The notes beneath the pieces were generated by a model. It did no database searches, was not told where the DNA came from, and saw nothing but the letters and a program-made list of their open reading frames with translations. The position numbers and the translations under genes are program-made. From positions 16,203 to 80,202 of the forward strand of contig NZ_LGEG01000171.1 of NCBI RefSeq assembly GCF_001280125.1: 64,000 bases of DNA. Direction: 5' to 3'. Positions within the stretch are counted from its first letter, which is position 1; each line of letters begins with the position of its first letter. This DNA comes from Streptomyces sp. NRRL F-6492 (GTDB taxonomy: Bacteria; Actinomycetota; Actinomycetes; Streptomycetales; Streptomycetaceae). This document shows, piece after piece, positions 54,642 through 63,064 of this stretch.

Positions 54642-54733
54642 ACACCGCGGGAGGGCGTCGCGGCGGATCGTGGATCCGTCGCCGCCGGAGGGGTTCCGGG
54701 GCGCACCGAACGAGACGAAATGAGGCGGACTGC

Positions 54734-55657
54734 ATGCGTGCGATGGTCGTGGAGCGGTGGGGCGGTCCCGAGAACATGGTCGAGCGGGAGGTGGAGCGCC
54801 CCGAGCCCGGCCTGAACGAGGTCCTGGTGCGGGTCCACGCGGCCGGGGTGAACCCCGCGGACTGGAAGACCCGCGCGAGCGGGGCGCTGATCGACTGGGG
54901 CGCCGTCCCGGTGGTCGGCTGGGACGTGTCCGGCACGGTGGAGGCCGTCGGCCCCGGAGTGGGCGTCCTCCGTCCCGGGGACGAGGTCTACGGCATGCCG
55001 CTCTTCCCCCGCCAGGCGGGCGGATACGCCGAGTACGTGGTGTCCCCGGCCCGGCACCTGGCCCCCAAGCCCGCCTCCCTGACCCACGTGGAGGCCGCGG
55101 CGCTGCCGCTGGCCGGGCTCACCGCCTGGCAGGCCCTCGTGGACGCGGCGGACGTCCGGCCGGGGGAGCGCGTCCTCGTGCACGCGGCGGCCGGCGGGGT
55201 GGGGCACCTCGCCGTGCAGATCGCCAAGGCCCGCGGGGCGTACGTCATCGGCACGGCGAGCGCGGCCAAGCACGACCTGGTGCGGGAGCTGGGCGCGGAC
55301 GAGGTGGTCGACTACCGCGAGGCCCGCTTCGAGGACGTCCTCCCGGGGGTGGACGTCGTGCTGGACGGCATCGGCGGGGAGACGGGCGCGCGCTCCCTGA
55401 AGCTGCTCCGCCCCGGGGGCAGGCTGATCACCCTGCCGGCCCCGGACGACGTCCCCGCCGCCCCGGAGGGCGTGTACGCGGCATGGGTCCTGGTCGAACC
55501 CGACCACCTCGGCCTGCGCGAGCTCACGGCCCTGGTGGAGCGCGGTGAGCTGAGGCCGGTGATCGACACGGTGCTTCCGCTCGCGGAGGCGGCGAAGGCC
55601 CACACGATCGGGGAACAGGGCCGCACCACGGGGAAGATCGTCCTGACGGTCGCCTGA
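54734..55657 (+). CDS. NADP-dependent MDR-family oxidoreductase (quinone-reductase-like)
   Basis: 307 residues, ATG 54734 after GAGGCGG. Medium-chain dehydrogenase/reductase without the zinc ligands: HAAGVNPADWKTRAS, GWDVSGTVEAVGPGV, GDEVYGM, and the nucleotide-binding VLVHAAAGGVGHLAVQIAKA followed by GADEVVDYRE. C-terminal GRTTGKIVLTV is typical. Family members reduce quinones or enones with NADPH. Divergent to the GlxA regulator. Exact substrate unknown. Confidence 0.9.
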   Translation: MRAMVVERWGGPENMVEREVERPEPGLNEVLVRVHAAGVNPADWKTRASGALIDWGAVPVVGWDVSGTVEAVGPGVGVLRPGDEVYGMPLFPRQAGGYAEYVVSPARHLAPKPASLTHVEAAALPLAGLTAWQALVDAADVRPGERVLVHAAAGGVGHLAVQIAKARGAYVIGTASAAKHDLVRELGADEVVDYREARFEDVLPGVDVVLDGIGGETGARSLKLLRPGGRLITLPAPDDVPAAPEGVYAAWVLVEPDHLGLRELTALVERGELRPVIDTVLPLAEAAKAHTIGEQGRTTGKIVLTVA

Positions 55658-55838
55658 CCCGGAGCCTCGCGGTCCTCCGCCCCAGGGCCTCGCGGTCTCC
55701 TGACTCGCGGCCCCACGACCCCCCCCATGGCTTCACGGCCCGCGTGCGGTCCACCGGCATCCGGTACCGCACGCGGGCCGCCGCCGGGGCCGGCGTGCAG
55801 AATGCCGGACGGTACGTCCCCGACCGGAAGGCATCCGC

Positions 55839-56606
55839 ATGAACCTGCCCGCAACAGGCCGCCGCGTCCTCGTCAGCGGCGCCTCCCGGGGCCTCGGCAG
55901 GGAGGTCGCCCGGGCGTTCGCGGCCAACGGCGACCGGGTCGCCGTCCACTTCGCCACGCGCGCCGAGGAGGCCCGGGCGACCCTGGACTCCCTCGAAGGA
56001 ACGGGGCACGCCCTGGTCGGGGGCGACCTCGCGGACCCGGGGACGGCCGCGGCCGTGGCCGACGCGGCGGCCGAGGCGCTCGGCGGGATCGACGTGCTGG
56101 TCAACAACGCGGCGGTGAACCTCCGCCACCCCCTCGCCGAGACCCCGTACGAGGAGTGGGTGGAGATCTGGCGGCGGCACGTGTCGGTGAACCTGCTCGC
56201 GACCGCGCACCTGAGCCATCTCGCGGCCCGGCGGATGATCGACCAGGGCTCGGGCGGCCGGATCGTCAACATCGGCTCCCGGGGCGCCTTCCGGGGCGAG
56301 CCCGACCATCCGGCCTACGGCGCGACCAAGGCGGCCGTCCACGCGCTCGGCCAGTCGCTCGCGGTCTCCCTCGCCCCCCACGGGATCGCCGTCGCCTCGG
56401 TCGCGCCCGGCTTCTTCGCCACCGAACGGGTCTCACCGCGCCTGGAGGGACCCGAGGGGGCCGCGATCCGCGCCCAGAGCCCCTTCGGCCGGGTGGCCGC
56501 CCCCGCCGAGATCGCGGCGGCGGTCCTGTGGCTCGCCTCTCCCGACGCGCAATGGGCGTCCGGTTCGATCCTCGACCTCAACGGGGCTTCCCACCTGAGG
56601 AGCTGA
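55839..56606 (+). CDS. SDR-family oxidoreductase
   Basis: 255 residues, ATG 55839 after GGAAGG. Classical short-chain dehydrogenase: VLVSGASRGLGREVARAFA (NADP loop), DVLVNNAAVN, catalytic Ser in NIGSRGAF and YGATKAAVHALGQSL (Tyr-x-x-x-Lys). C-terminal ASPDAQWASGSILDLNGA is the usual SDR end. Probably a 3-oxoacyl-reductase-like enzyme; substrate unknown. It stands alone about 180 bases after the MDR gene. Confidence 0.92.
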   Translation: MNLPATGRRVLVSGASRGLGREVARAFAANGDRVAVHFATRAEEARATLDSLEGTGHALVGGDLADPGTAAAVADAAAEALGGIDVLVNNAAVNLRHPLAETPYEEWVEIWRRHVSVNLLATAHLSHLAARRMIDQGSGGRIVNIGSRGAFRGEPDHPAYGATKAAVHALGQSLAVSLAPHGIAVASVAPGFFATERVSPRLEGPEGAAIRAQSPFGRVAAPAEIAAAVLWLASPDAQWASGSILDLNGASHLRS

Positions 56607-56850
56607 CCCCCCGGGGCTCCCGGAGCCCGTGCCGCGGGCCCCCACCCGGTCGCGTGCTTCGCGCGCGCCGCTTCCCGGGATCCCTTCGGGGCGACCGCGC
56701 TCACGCGCCGTACAGCCGGAGGGGACCCGGCACGACCGAGCAGACCGCCCCCGGCACCGCCCGGCCCGACGGGGCCGGGAGGAGGGAAGAGGAGGGGATC
56801 CGCGCCGGCCCGGCGCCTCGCGGCGAACGGGGCCACCGTGCTCGAACCGG

Positions 56851-57174
56851 GCGTGTCGGGCCTCGCGCCACGCCCTGCGGGACGCGACCGGGGCATTCGA
56901 GGGGAGTCCGGCCCGGGTCGACGTGCCGACGCTCGTGATCCGCGGCGCCGGTGACACCATCGCCTCCCACGCCTGGATCCGGCACGTGGCCCGGCTGGTC
57001 CCCGGCGGGCGCGCGGTCGACGTCCGGGGCGCCGCGCACGCGGCGCACTACAGCGTGCCGGAGGCCGTGGCCGGACTGATCGAGGAATTCGCGAGGGAAG
57101 AGACGGAAGAGACGGAAACGACGGAAGAAGCCGAAGAGACGAAACGAGCAGAGGAAGCAGGAGAGAACGCGTGA
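56851..57174 (+). pseudogene. C-terminal remnant of an alpha/beta hydrolase
   Basis: The frame ending at TGA 57174 carries the last third of an alpha/beta hydrolase: HALRDATGAFEG, VDVPTLVIRGAGDTIASH (acid strand) and AAHAAHYSVPEAVAGLI (catalytic His region). The N-terminal core with the nucleophile elbow is missing; upstream sequence in this frame is not protein-like and has no suitable start. The tail is a Glu/Thr-rich repeat (EETEETETTEEAEETKRAEE) from GACGGAAGA-type repeats at about 57098-57130. The end overlaps the next start as GTGA, showing it was once coupled to it. Downstream expression may still rely on it. Confidence 0.6.
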
Positions 57175-57680
57175 CGCCCTCGCACACACCGCGCCCGCCG
57201 GACCGCCCGCCGCCCACGCGCACGGCCCGCCGCTCGCCGTGGCTGCGCCTCCTGCCCGGCATCTCCTCCGAGCGTCGCGGCTTCGTCCTGGCGTGGTGGG
57301 GCTTCGCCCTCACCTTCGGCGGAATGCGCCTGCTCACCTGGCTGATCCACATCGACGTGGCCGGCATCGGCGACGTGCAGGCCGGCGGCGTGCACATCCA
57401 CCACTACGTGTGGGGGATCCTGCTGCTCGCCGTGGTGGGCGCGGCGGGCCTCGCGGAGCGCTCGGCACGCGCGCGTGCCTGGATGGGGCTCGCCTACGGC
57501 GTCGGCACGGCCCTGATCGTCGACGAGGCGGCGCTGCTGATCAGCCTGGAGGACGTCTACTGGGACACCGAGGGCTGGGTGAGCATCGCCCTGGCCCTCG
57601 CGGTGATCGCCGTCGCGGGAGGAGTGCTGGCGTCGACGCGGGGGAGGCGGTCCCCGGAGCGGGACCGGGACGACGGCTGA
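57171..57680 (+). CDS. Integral membrane protein, hypothetical
   Basis: 169 residues, GTG 57171 within the GTGA junction with the hydrolase remnant. After a Pro/Arg-rich cytoplasmic N-terminus there are about four membrane helices: LAWWGFALTFGGMRLLTWLI, YVWGILLLAVVGAAGLAE, WMGLAYGVGTALIVDEAALL and WVSIALALAVIAVAGGVLA. HIHHYVWG and the DEAALL stretch in helix 3 are conserved-looking polar motifs. Proteins of this pattern are common in actinobacteria without assigned function. The 222 bases that follow hold no gene. Confidence 0.78.
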   Translation: MTPSHTPRPPDRPPPTRTARRSPWLRLLPGISSERRGFVLAWWGFALTFGGMRLLTWLIHIDVAGIGDVQAGGVHIHHYVWGILLLAVVGAAGLAERSARARAWMGLAYGVGTALIVDEAALLISLEDVYWDTEGWVSIALALAVIAVAGGVLASTRGRRSPERDRDDG

Positions 57681-57902
57681 AACGGCCCGACCGGGCCGCG
57701 TACCCTTCCTACGGCCCGCACCCCGCCCGGTACGGCCCGTACGGCCTGCCCGGCGGGTCCGCGGAACGGGGGATGCCGCGGACCGCCCGGCAACGAGCGG
57801 TCCCCTGCGCTCTCCGCCCCGTCCGCCCCCGAACGGCGTTCCCGCACGCGCCTCTTGCCGGCCGTCCGCCGAACCGGTCCCTCGAACCGTTCCGGCGCCG
57901 GC

Positions 57903-58886
57903 CTACCCTCCGCCCGTGGAGCGCATGCGGTCGCGGTAGCGCGAGGGCGGGACGCCGTAGTGGTCCGTGAAGGCCTTGCGGAGGGACTCCGGCGTGCCGA
58001 AGCCGCAGCGGACGGCCACCGAGGCCAGGGGGAGCGCGGTGGACACCAGGAGCCGCGCGGCCGCCTCGGTGCGGACGGCGCGGACGTACCGGCCGGGCGG
58101 CTGCCCCAGGTGCTCCGTGAACAGCCGGGTGAGGTGACGGGGCGTCATCCCCGCCCGGGCGGCCAGCGCCGGTGTGCCCAGGTCGTCGTGGGGGCGGGCG
58201 GCGATGTGCGCCACGAGGGCGCGGACCGTGTCGTCCCGGGGCGGCGGCGCCGCCGTGAACAGGCTCATCTGGGTCTGGTTGCCGGGCCGCTGCATGTAGA
58301 CGACGAGGTGCCGGGCCACCCGGCGCGCCAGCTCGGATCCGTGGTCCTCCTCGACGAACGCCAGGGTCAGGTCGAGGGCGCTGGTGACGCCCGCCGAGGT
58401 GTACACGTTCCCGTCGCGGATCCACAGCGGCGCCGGGTCGACCGAGACGTCCGGGTACCGTGCGGCCAGCCGGGGGGCGAACTGCCAGTGCGTGGTGGCC
58501 CGCCGGCCGTCGAGGAGCCCCGCCGCGGCCAGGACGCCCGCGCCCGTGCACACGGAGGCCACCCGGCGGCTCTCCCGGGCGAGGCGCCGGACGTGCCCGA
58601 CGAGACGGGCGTCCGCGGCGAACCGCTCGACCCCCAGACCGCCCGAGACGACGAGCGTGTCCAGCGGCCCCCGCGTACGCTCCAGGGACTCGTCGCTGCC
58701 CAGGGCGAGTCCGGTGCCGCAGCGGATGGCGCCCCCGCCGGGTCCGACCACCCGCACCCGGTACGGCACGTCGGGGTCCCCGAGCCCGTTCGCCATGGCG
58801 AGGCCCGTCGTCACACAGGCGATGTCGAGCAGTTCGGCCGCCTCGAAACCGACGACCGCCACCAGGCGTTCGGCGCGTCCCCCCAT
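57903..58886 (-). CDS. GlxA-type transcriptional regulator (second copy)
   Basis: 327 residues, ATG 58886; ribosome binding site weak. Same architecture as the regulator at 53576-54607: a DJ-1/PfpI-like domain with VASVCTGAGVLAAAGLLDGR (about 111) and ATTHWQFAPRLAARYP, then an AraC HTH (LGTPALAARAGMTPRHLTRL and PLASVAVRCGFGTPESLRKA). The two are clearly homologous but diverged. Divergent to a small membrane protein gene, 99 bases apart, which may be its target. Confidence 0.9.
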   Translation of the reverse strand: MGGRAERLVAVVGFEAAELLDIACVTTGLAMANGLGDPDVPYRVRVVGPGGGAIRCGTGLALGSDESLERTRGPLDTLVVSGGLGVERFAADARLVGHVRRLARESRRVASVCTGAGVLAAAGLLDGRRATTHWQFAPRLAARYPDVSVDPAPLWIRDGNVYTSAGVTSALDLTLAFVEEDHGSELARRVARHLVVYMQRPGNQTQMSLFTAAPPPRDDTVRALVAHIAARPHDDLGTPALAARAGMTPRHLTRLFTEHLGQPPGRYVRAVRTEAAARLLVSTALPLASVAVRCGFGTPESLRKAFTDHYGVPPSRYRDRMRSTGGG

Positions 58887-58985
58887 GCGAACGACCCTAT
58901 CCCGCACGGACGTCCATCCCAAGGAGACGGACGTACGGGGCCGGGACCCGCCCCGCACCACCCTCCGCGCCGGACAGTGGACACC

Positions 58986-59399
58986 ATGACGATCCGCTTC
59001 CTCGCCCACCGTTGGCCGACCCTGCTCGCCCTCGCCCTGACCCTCGTCACCTTCGTCGACGGCGCCCCGCCGACCGGCTTCCTCGCCGCGCTGCTCGTGG
59101 TCATGCCCCTGTGCTACCTGGGCTTCGGCGCGGCCCGGGGCGAGCTCCGCGACCGGCGGACGCTCGCCGTCCAGCTCGCCGGCCTCGTCGCCTTCTGCGC
59201 GGCGGCCGTGCTCGTCCTCTCCCTGGACGGCCGGCCCGCCCCGTACGTCCTGGCCGCCGGCTGGCTGGCCCACGCCCTGTGGGACCTCGTCCACCACCGC
59301 TCGGACCGTGTCGTCCCCCGGGCCTGGTCGGAGTGGTGCGGCGTCGTCGACGCCTCGGGCGCCCTCGCGATCCTCCTGCTGGCCCGGACGGCCGGGTGA
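58986..59399 (+). CDS. Small membrane protein, hypothetical
   Basis: 137 residues, ATG 58986. About four hydrophobic helices (LALALTLVTFVDG, GFLAALLVVMPLCYLGFGAA, LAVQLAGLVAFCAAAVLVLS, LAILLLARTAG) with a HALWDLVHHRSDRVVPRAW loop containing conserved-looking His/Asp/Arg. No family name recognised. Its promoter region is shared with the second GlxA gene. Ends 10 bases from the convergent PAP2 gene. Confidence 0.72.
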   Translation: MTIRFLAHRWPTLLALALTLVTFVDGAPPTGFLAALLVVMPLCYLGFGAARGELRDRRTLAVQLAGLVAFCAAAVLVLSLDGRPAPYVLAAGWLAHALWDLVHHRSDRVVPRAWSEWCGVVDASGALAILLLARTAG

Positions 59400-59409
59400 G
59401 GAGGCGGAG

Positions 59410-60213
59410 TCACCGCGTCCCGGGCCGGACCGCCGGTTCCGGTTCGTCCGTCGTGATCTCGGGCTCCAGGCCCTCGGCGGGCGTGGTGCGGGGGCGGCCG
59501 ACGTCGCCGCGCCACGCCTCGAAGGCGAGCGTGGTCGCGGTGACCACCGCGATGCCGAGCAGCCAGCCCCCGAGCACGTCGCTCACCCAGTGCACGCCGA
59601 GCGCGACCCGCGTGTAGCCCACCCCGACCACCGCCACCGCGGCCAGGACCCACGGCAGCGGACGCCACGCGCGCGGGACCAGCGGCAGCAGGACGAGCAG
59701 CAGGACGGCGCAGGAGGTCACGGCCGTCATGGAGTGCCCGGAGGGGAAGGAGAAGCCGGGCGCGTGGGCGACCGGATCCGGCAGGTGCGGCCGGGCGCGC
59801 TCGACCACGTTCTTCACCAGCAGGCCCACGAGTCCGCCGGCGATCGCCGTGACGGCCGCCCAGGCGGCCAGCCGGAAGGCCCGCCGCCACAGGAGCCACA
59901 CGACCACCCCGGCCACCAGGATCCGCATGGTCGCCGGCCCCCACGCGACGTGCGTGAGGAGGTCGAGCACCCGCACCCAGGCGGGATGGTCGAGCGCGGA
60001 GCGGTGCAGCCGCTCGGCCACGCCCTGGTCGAGCCGGTGCAGCGGGGCCCAGTGCGACTCCACCAGGACCAGCGCGAGGGAGAACGGTACGGCCGCCAGG
60101 GCGGTGAGGGCCGCGCCCACCACCAGTCGCGCGCCGAACCGCGCGTCGGGCCCGCCGTGCCCGGTCACGAGCCTCCCGAGGAGGCGCCGGGTGCGGGAGG
60201 AACGCTCTGTCAT
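59410..60213 (-). CDS. PAP2-family membrane phosphatase
   Basis: 267 residues, ATG 60213. The three phosphatase motifs are present: KNVVERARPHL, FSFPSGHSMTAV and VALGVHWVSDVLGG. Five to six membrane helices surround them. Members dephosphorylate phosphatidic acid, isoprenyl diphosphates or similar lipids at the membrane. It ends the leftward group PAP2-DAGK, BrkB, PAP2, starting 51 bases after the BrkB stop. The C-terminal tail (EPEITTDEPEP) is acidic and outside the domain. Confidence 0.9.
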   Translation of the reverse strand: MTERSSRTRRLLGRLVTGHGGPDARFGARLVVGAALTALAAVPFSLALVLVESHWAPLHRLDQGVAERLHRSALDHPAWVRVLDLLTHVAWGPATMRILVAGVVVWLLWRRAFRLAAWAAVTAIAGGLVGLLVKNVVERARPHLPDPVAHAPGFSFPSGHSMTAVTSCAVLLLVLLPLVPRAWRPLPWVLAAVAVVGVGYTRVALGVHWVSDVLGGWLLGIAVVTATTLAFEAWRGDVGRPRTTPAEGLEPEITTDEPEPAVRPGTR

Positions 60214-60264
60214 GGTCGGTACGGTTCCTTTCCTTGGTACGCGGAGGGGGGGGCGAGGAGCGGT

Positions 60265-61242
60265 TCAGACCCCGGGGTCCTTGCTGATCGGGGTGTCCAC
60301 CCCCGCCCGTACGGCCTCCAGCTGGGCCGCGAAGGACAGGCCCAGGAAGAGCGAGAGCGACGTGAGGTACGACCACAGCAGCAGCGCCACGAACGCGCTC
60401 AGCGGGCCGTACACGGTGGTGAAGGAGCCGCCGGAGCCGACGTACAGGCTCAGGCCCCACGTCGCGCCCAGCCACAGCGCCAGGTGCACGGTGGCGCCGA
60501 AGGCCAGCCAGGTGTGACCCGGCTGGGGGCGCCGGGGCGAGCGGCGGAAGACGACGCTGGTGGCCAGCACGGCCAGCAGGATCCCGACGGGCCAGCGCAG
60601 CAGGTCCCACGCGAGGCGGGTGCCCGGGCCGAGGTGGTAGACCTCGATGAGGGCGTGGCTCAGGTCGGACCCCAGGACGGTGACGCAGAAGCTCAGCCCG
60701 AGGGGCAGTCCGGCCAGCACCGACATCACGAGCCCGCGGACGTACTTGTGGAGGAACGGGCGGTCGCGCTCGACGCCGTAGATGCGGTTCGCGCCGCGCT
60801 CCACCTGGCACATGCCGGTGGTGACGTTGGAGATCGAGAACAGCAGGCCGAACCAGAGGGCCAGCTCGCCGCCGTCCCCGGCGTGCCGCCGGCTCGCCCG
60901 CAGGGCGTCGTCCACGACGTCCTGGCTGGGGCCGCTGATCCGGCGTATCAGCAGCTCGGCAATCCGTCCGACGTCCTCGGTGTGCAGCACGCCCGACAGC
61001 CCTATGACCGCGATGGCGAAGGGGAGGATCGCCAGGACGGTCTGCAGGGCGAGGGCCCGGGAGTGGCTGAACCCGTCGGCGTAGCGGAACCGCACGAAGG
61101 AGTCCCGTACGAGCGCCCAGCCCCCGTAGCGGCGGAGCGTGGCCCAGGCGTCCTCCCCGGACAGGGTCTCGCCCTGGAGGCGCAGCTCGGCCTCCACGGC
61201 CCTGACCTCACTGAGCCGCGGTACGCGCGTCGCGGTGCCCAT
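60265..61242 (-). CDS. YihY/BrkB-family membrane protein
   Basis: 325 residues, ATG 61242. Typical YihY/BrkB features: an N-terminal amphipathic part, RDSFVRFRYADGFSHSRALA, ALQTVLAILPFAIAVIG, and C-terminal helices (LWLGATWGLSLYVGSGGSF, TVYGPLSAFVALLLWSYLTS). Six membrane helices are expected. The family was once called RNase BN in error; its role is unknown. Its start overlaps the end of the PAP2-DAGK gene by 35 bases, so it is probably translated from the same transcript. Confidence 0.92.
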   Translation of the reverse strand: MGTATRVPRLSEVRAVEAELRLQGETLSGEDAWATLRRYGGWALVRDSFVRFRYADGFSHSRALALQTVLAILPFAIAVIGLSGVLHTEDVGRIAELLIRRISGPSQDVVDDALRASRRHAGDGGELALWFGLLFSISNVTTGMCQVERGANRIYGVERDRPFLHKYVRGLVMSVLAGLPLGLSFCVTVLGSDLSHALIEVYHLGPGTRLAWDLLRWPVGILLAVLATSVVFRRSPRRPQPGHTWLAFGATVHLALWLGATWGLSLYVGSGGSFTTVYGPLSAFVALLLWSYLTSLSLFLGLSFAAQLEAVRAGVDTPISKDPGV

Positions 61243-62947
61243 GCTCCGCCACCTCCTTCCCGGTCCGGTCCTCCGGCACGCCGATCCGCGTCGGCGCGGG
61301 CAGGCGCACCCGCAGCGCCCCCGGCTCGACCTCCGCCGTCAGCCGGGTGCCCGCCGCGAGGACGTCGCCGTCGAGCTCGCGCGGCTGGGGACGGGCGAAG
61401 CGGAGGTCGACGCGGGCCGCGCCGAAGTACTCCAGCGCGCCGTGCGCGGCGGTCCGCTCCCGCGTGCCGGAGGCTTGGGAGGCCCGTCCGCCCGGCAGGT
61501 GGGAGACCAGGTACCCGGCGGCGGCGAGCCAGCCGGTCACCCCGCGCGGGTCGAGCAGGACGACCTCCAGGCGGCCGCTGTCGGGCCGGGCCCCCGGCAG
61601 CAGCGGCAGCCCGCCCTGGAGGGCGCCGACGTTGCCGATGACGACCATGCGGGCCCGCCGCTCCAGCGGGGCGCCCCCGTCGAGCCGGATCGAAAGCCGC
61701 ATCCGGGGGTCCCGCAGGTGCCGTGCGGCCGAGAGGACGTACGCGGCCCAGCCCAGGCGCTCCTTGAGCCGCGGCGAGGCGTCCCGGACCATGGCGGCGT
61801 CGAACCCGGCGCCCGCCATGACCGCGAACCGGGTCGGCGCGAGCCCGTCGCCCTCTACGCGCCCCACGTCGAGCCCGACGGCCCGCCCGGACAGGGCCTC
61901 CCGCAGGGCGGCCACCGGTTCGACCGGCAGGTCGAGGTTGCGGGCGAGGAGGTTCCCGGTGCCGCAGGGGACGATCGCCAGGGGGGTCCCGCTCCCGGCC
62001 AGCACGTCGGCGCAGGCGCGCACGGTGCCGTCCCCGCCGCAGACGACGACCAGGTCGACCTCTTCGTTCGGATCCGCGTCCGTCCCGTTCAGGTGCGCGG
62101 CCAGGGCGCCGGAGGGGTCCTCGGGCGTCGTATCGGTCCACCGCTGCTCCGCGTACCCGTGCCGGCGCAGTACGGCCCGCACCCGGGCGGTGGTCTCGTC
62201 GCCGCACGCGTGCGGGTGGCGCACCACGACGGCCCGCAGGGTGCCGAGGACGGCGGGCTCCGGCTCCGGGTCCGTCCCGTCCTTCCCCTTCCGGGCGTTC
62301 GGCAGCAGCGCGACCCCCACGAGCAGCAGCGTGCAGGCGCCGTTCAGGAGTCCCACCACCACGTCGGAGGGGTGGTGCATGCCCCGGTACAGCCGTGAGA
62401 ACGCCACGGCCGGGGGGATCAGCACGAGGAGCCCCACGACGAGGTTCCGCCAGACGCCCCGCAGGTGCCGGGCCGCGAGCACGGCCAGGCCTCCGTAGAG
62501 CGCCATGGAGGCCCCGACGTGACCGGAGGGGAAGCTGGACGTCGGCGGCGCCCCGTCGAGGCGGGGCACGTCGGGACGGTCGCGGTTCACGACGAGGGTG
62601 ACGAGCAGGAAGATCGCGGACTGCGCGGCCACGGACACGGCCAGGAACCCGGCCTCCCACCACCGGGGCGCCGGGGGTACGAGGAGGAGGCCCAGCACGC
62701 AGAGCAGCGTCAGGGCGATCACGCTCTGGGTGTCCGCCACCAGGGACATCATGTCGGTGAGCGTGGTCGCGAAGGGTGCGCGGTGGTCGGCCAGCGCGCG
62801 GTTGACGCCGTCCTCGGCCGACAGCGGCCAGTGGTTCGCCGGGGGGCCGGTGACCAGCAGCCCCAGCACGGCCACCAGGGCCGTCTGCACGGGCAGCAGC
62901 AGAAGGGCGCGGCCCGGTCTGGCTCCCACGTCGTGTGCGTTCGTCAT
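61208..62947 (-). CDS. Fusion of PAP2 phosphatase and diacylglycerol/sphingosine-kinase-like domain
   Basis: 579 residues, ATG 62947. N-terminal membrane part (about 1-215) with PAP2 motifs VNRDRPDVPRLD, SSFPSGHVGASMALYGG and RLYRGMHHPSDVVVG. C-terminal part (about 240-560) is a DAGK-catalytic-like lipid kinase: VVCGGDGTVRACADVL, PCGTGNLLARNLDLPV and GAGFDAAMV. Combining a lipid phosphatase with a lipid kinase on one chain is a known actinobacterial fusion; substrates are uncertain but are probably phosphatidic acid/diacylglycerol or isoprenoid lipids. First gene of the membrane operon. Confidence 0.92.
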   Translation of the reverse strand: MTNAHDVGARPGRALLLLPVQTALVAVLGLLVTGPPANHWPLSAEDGVNRALADHRAPFATTLTDMMSLVADTQSVIALTLLCVLGLLLVPPAPRWWEAGFLAVSVAAQSAIFLLVTLVVNRDRPDVPRLDGAPPTSSFPSGHVGASMALYGGLAVLAARHLRGVWRNLVVGLLVLIPPAVAFSRLYRGMHHPSDVVVGLLNGACTLLLVGVALLPNARKGKDGTDPEPEPAVLGTLRAVVVRHPHACGDETTARVRAVLRRHGYAEQRWTDTTPEDPSGALAAHLNGTDADPNEEVDLVVVCGGDGTVRACADVLAGSGTPLAIVPCGTGNLLARNLDLPVEPVAALREALSGRAVGLDVGRVEGDGLAPTRFAVMAGAGFDAAMVRDASPRLKERLGWAAYVLSAARHLRDPRMRLSIRLDGGAPLERRARMVVIGNVGALQGGLPLLPGARPDSGRLEVVLLDPRGVTGWLAAAGYLVSHLPGGRASQASGTRERTAAHGALEYFGAARVDLRFARPQPRELDGDVLAAGTRLTAEVEPGALRVRLPAPTRIGVPEDRTGKEVAEHGHRDARTAAQ

Positions 62948-63024
62948 TGACGCCGTGTTACCCGCCGGGGGCGGGTCATGCGCGGGCCTTCGCGGGACCG
63001 GCCGCCGGGGCGTCCGCGAGTGCC

Positions 63025-63057
63025 GCGGCCCGCGCCCCCGGGGGAGACGCGGGCCGC
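63025..63057. terminator. GC-rich hairpin after the M15 peptidase gene
   Basis: GCGGCCCGCG (63025-63034) and CGCGGGCCGC (63048-63057) pair around a C5G5-containing loop, 8 bases after the stop of the leftward peptidase gene. No T-run; a GC-type terminator is likely. Confidence 0.7.
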
Positions 63058-63064
63058 GCGCGGG

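Noticed and set aside
57681..57902. Possible small gene in the GC-rich gap with repeated TACGGCCCG
   Set aside because: Repeats of TACGGCCCG are short and imperfect, and no frame has a ribosome binding site or plausible protein.
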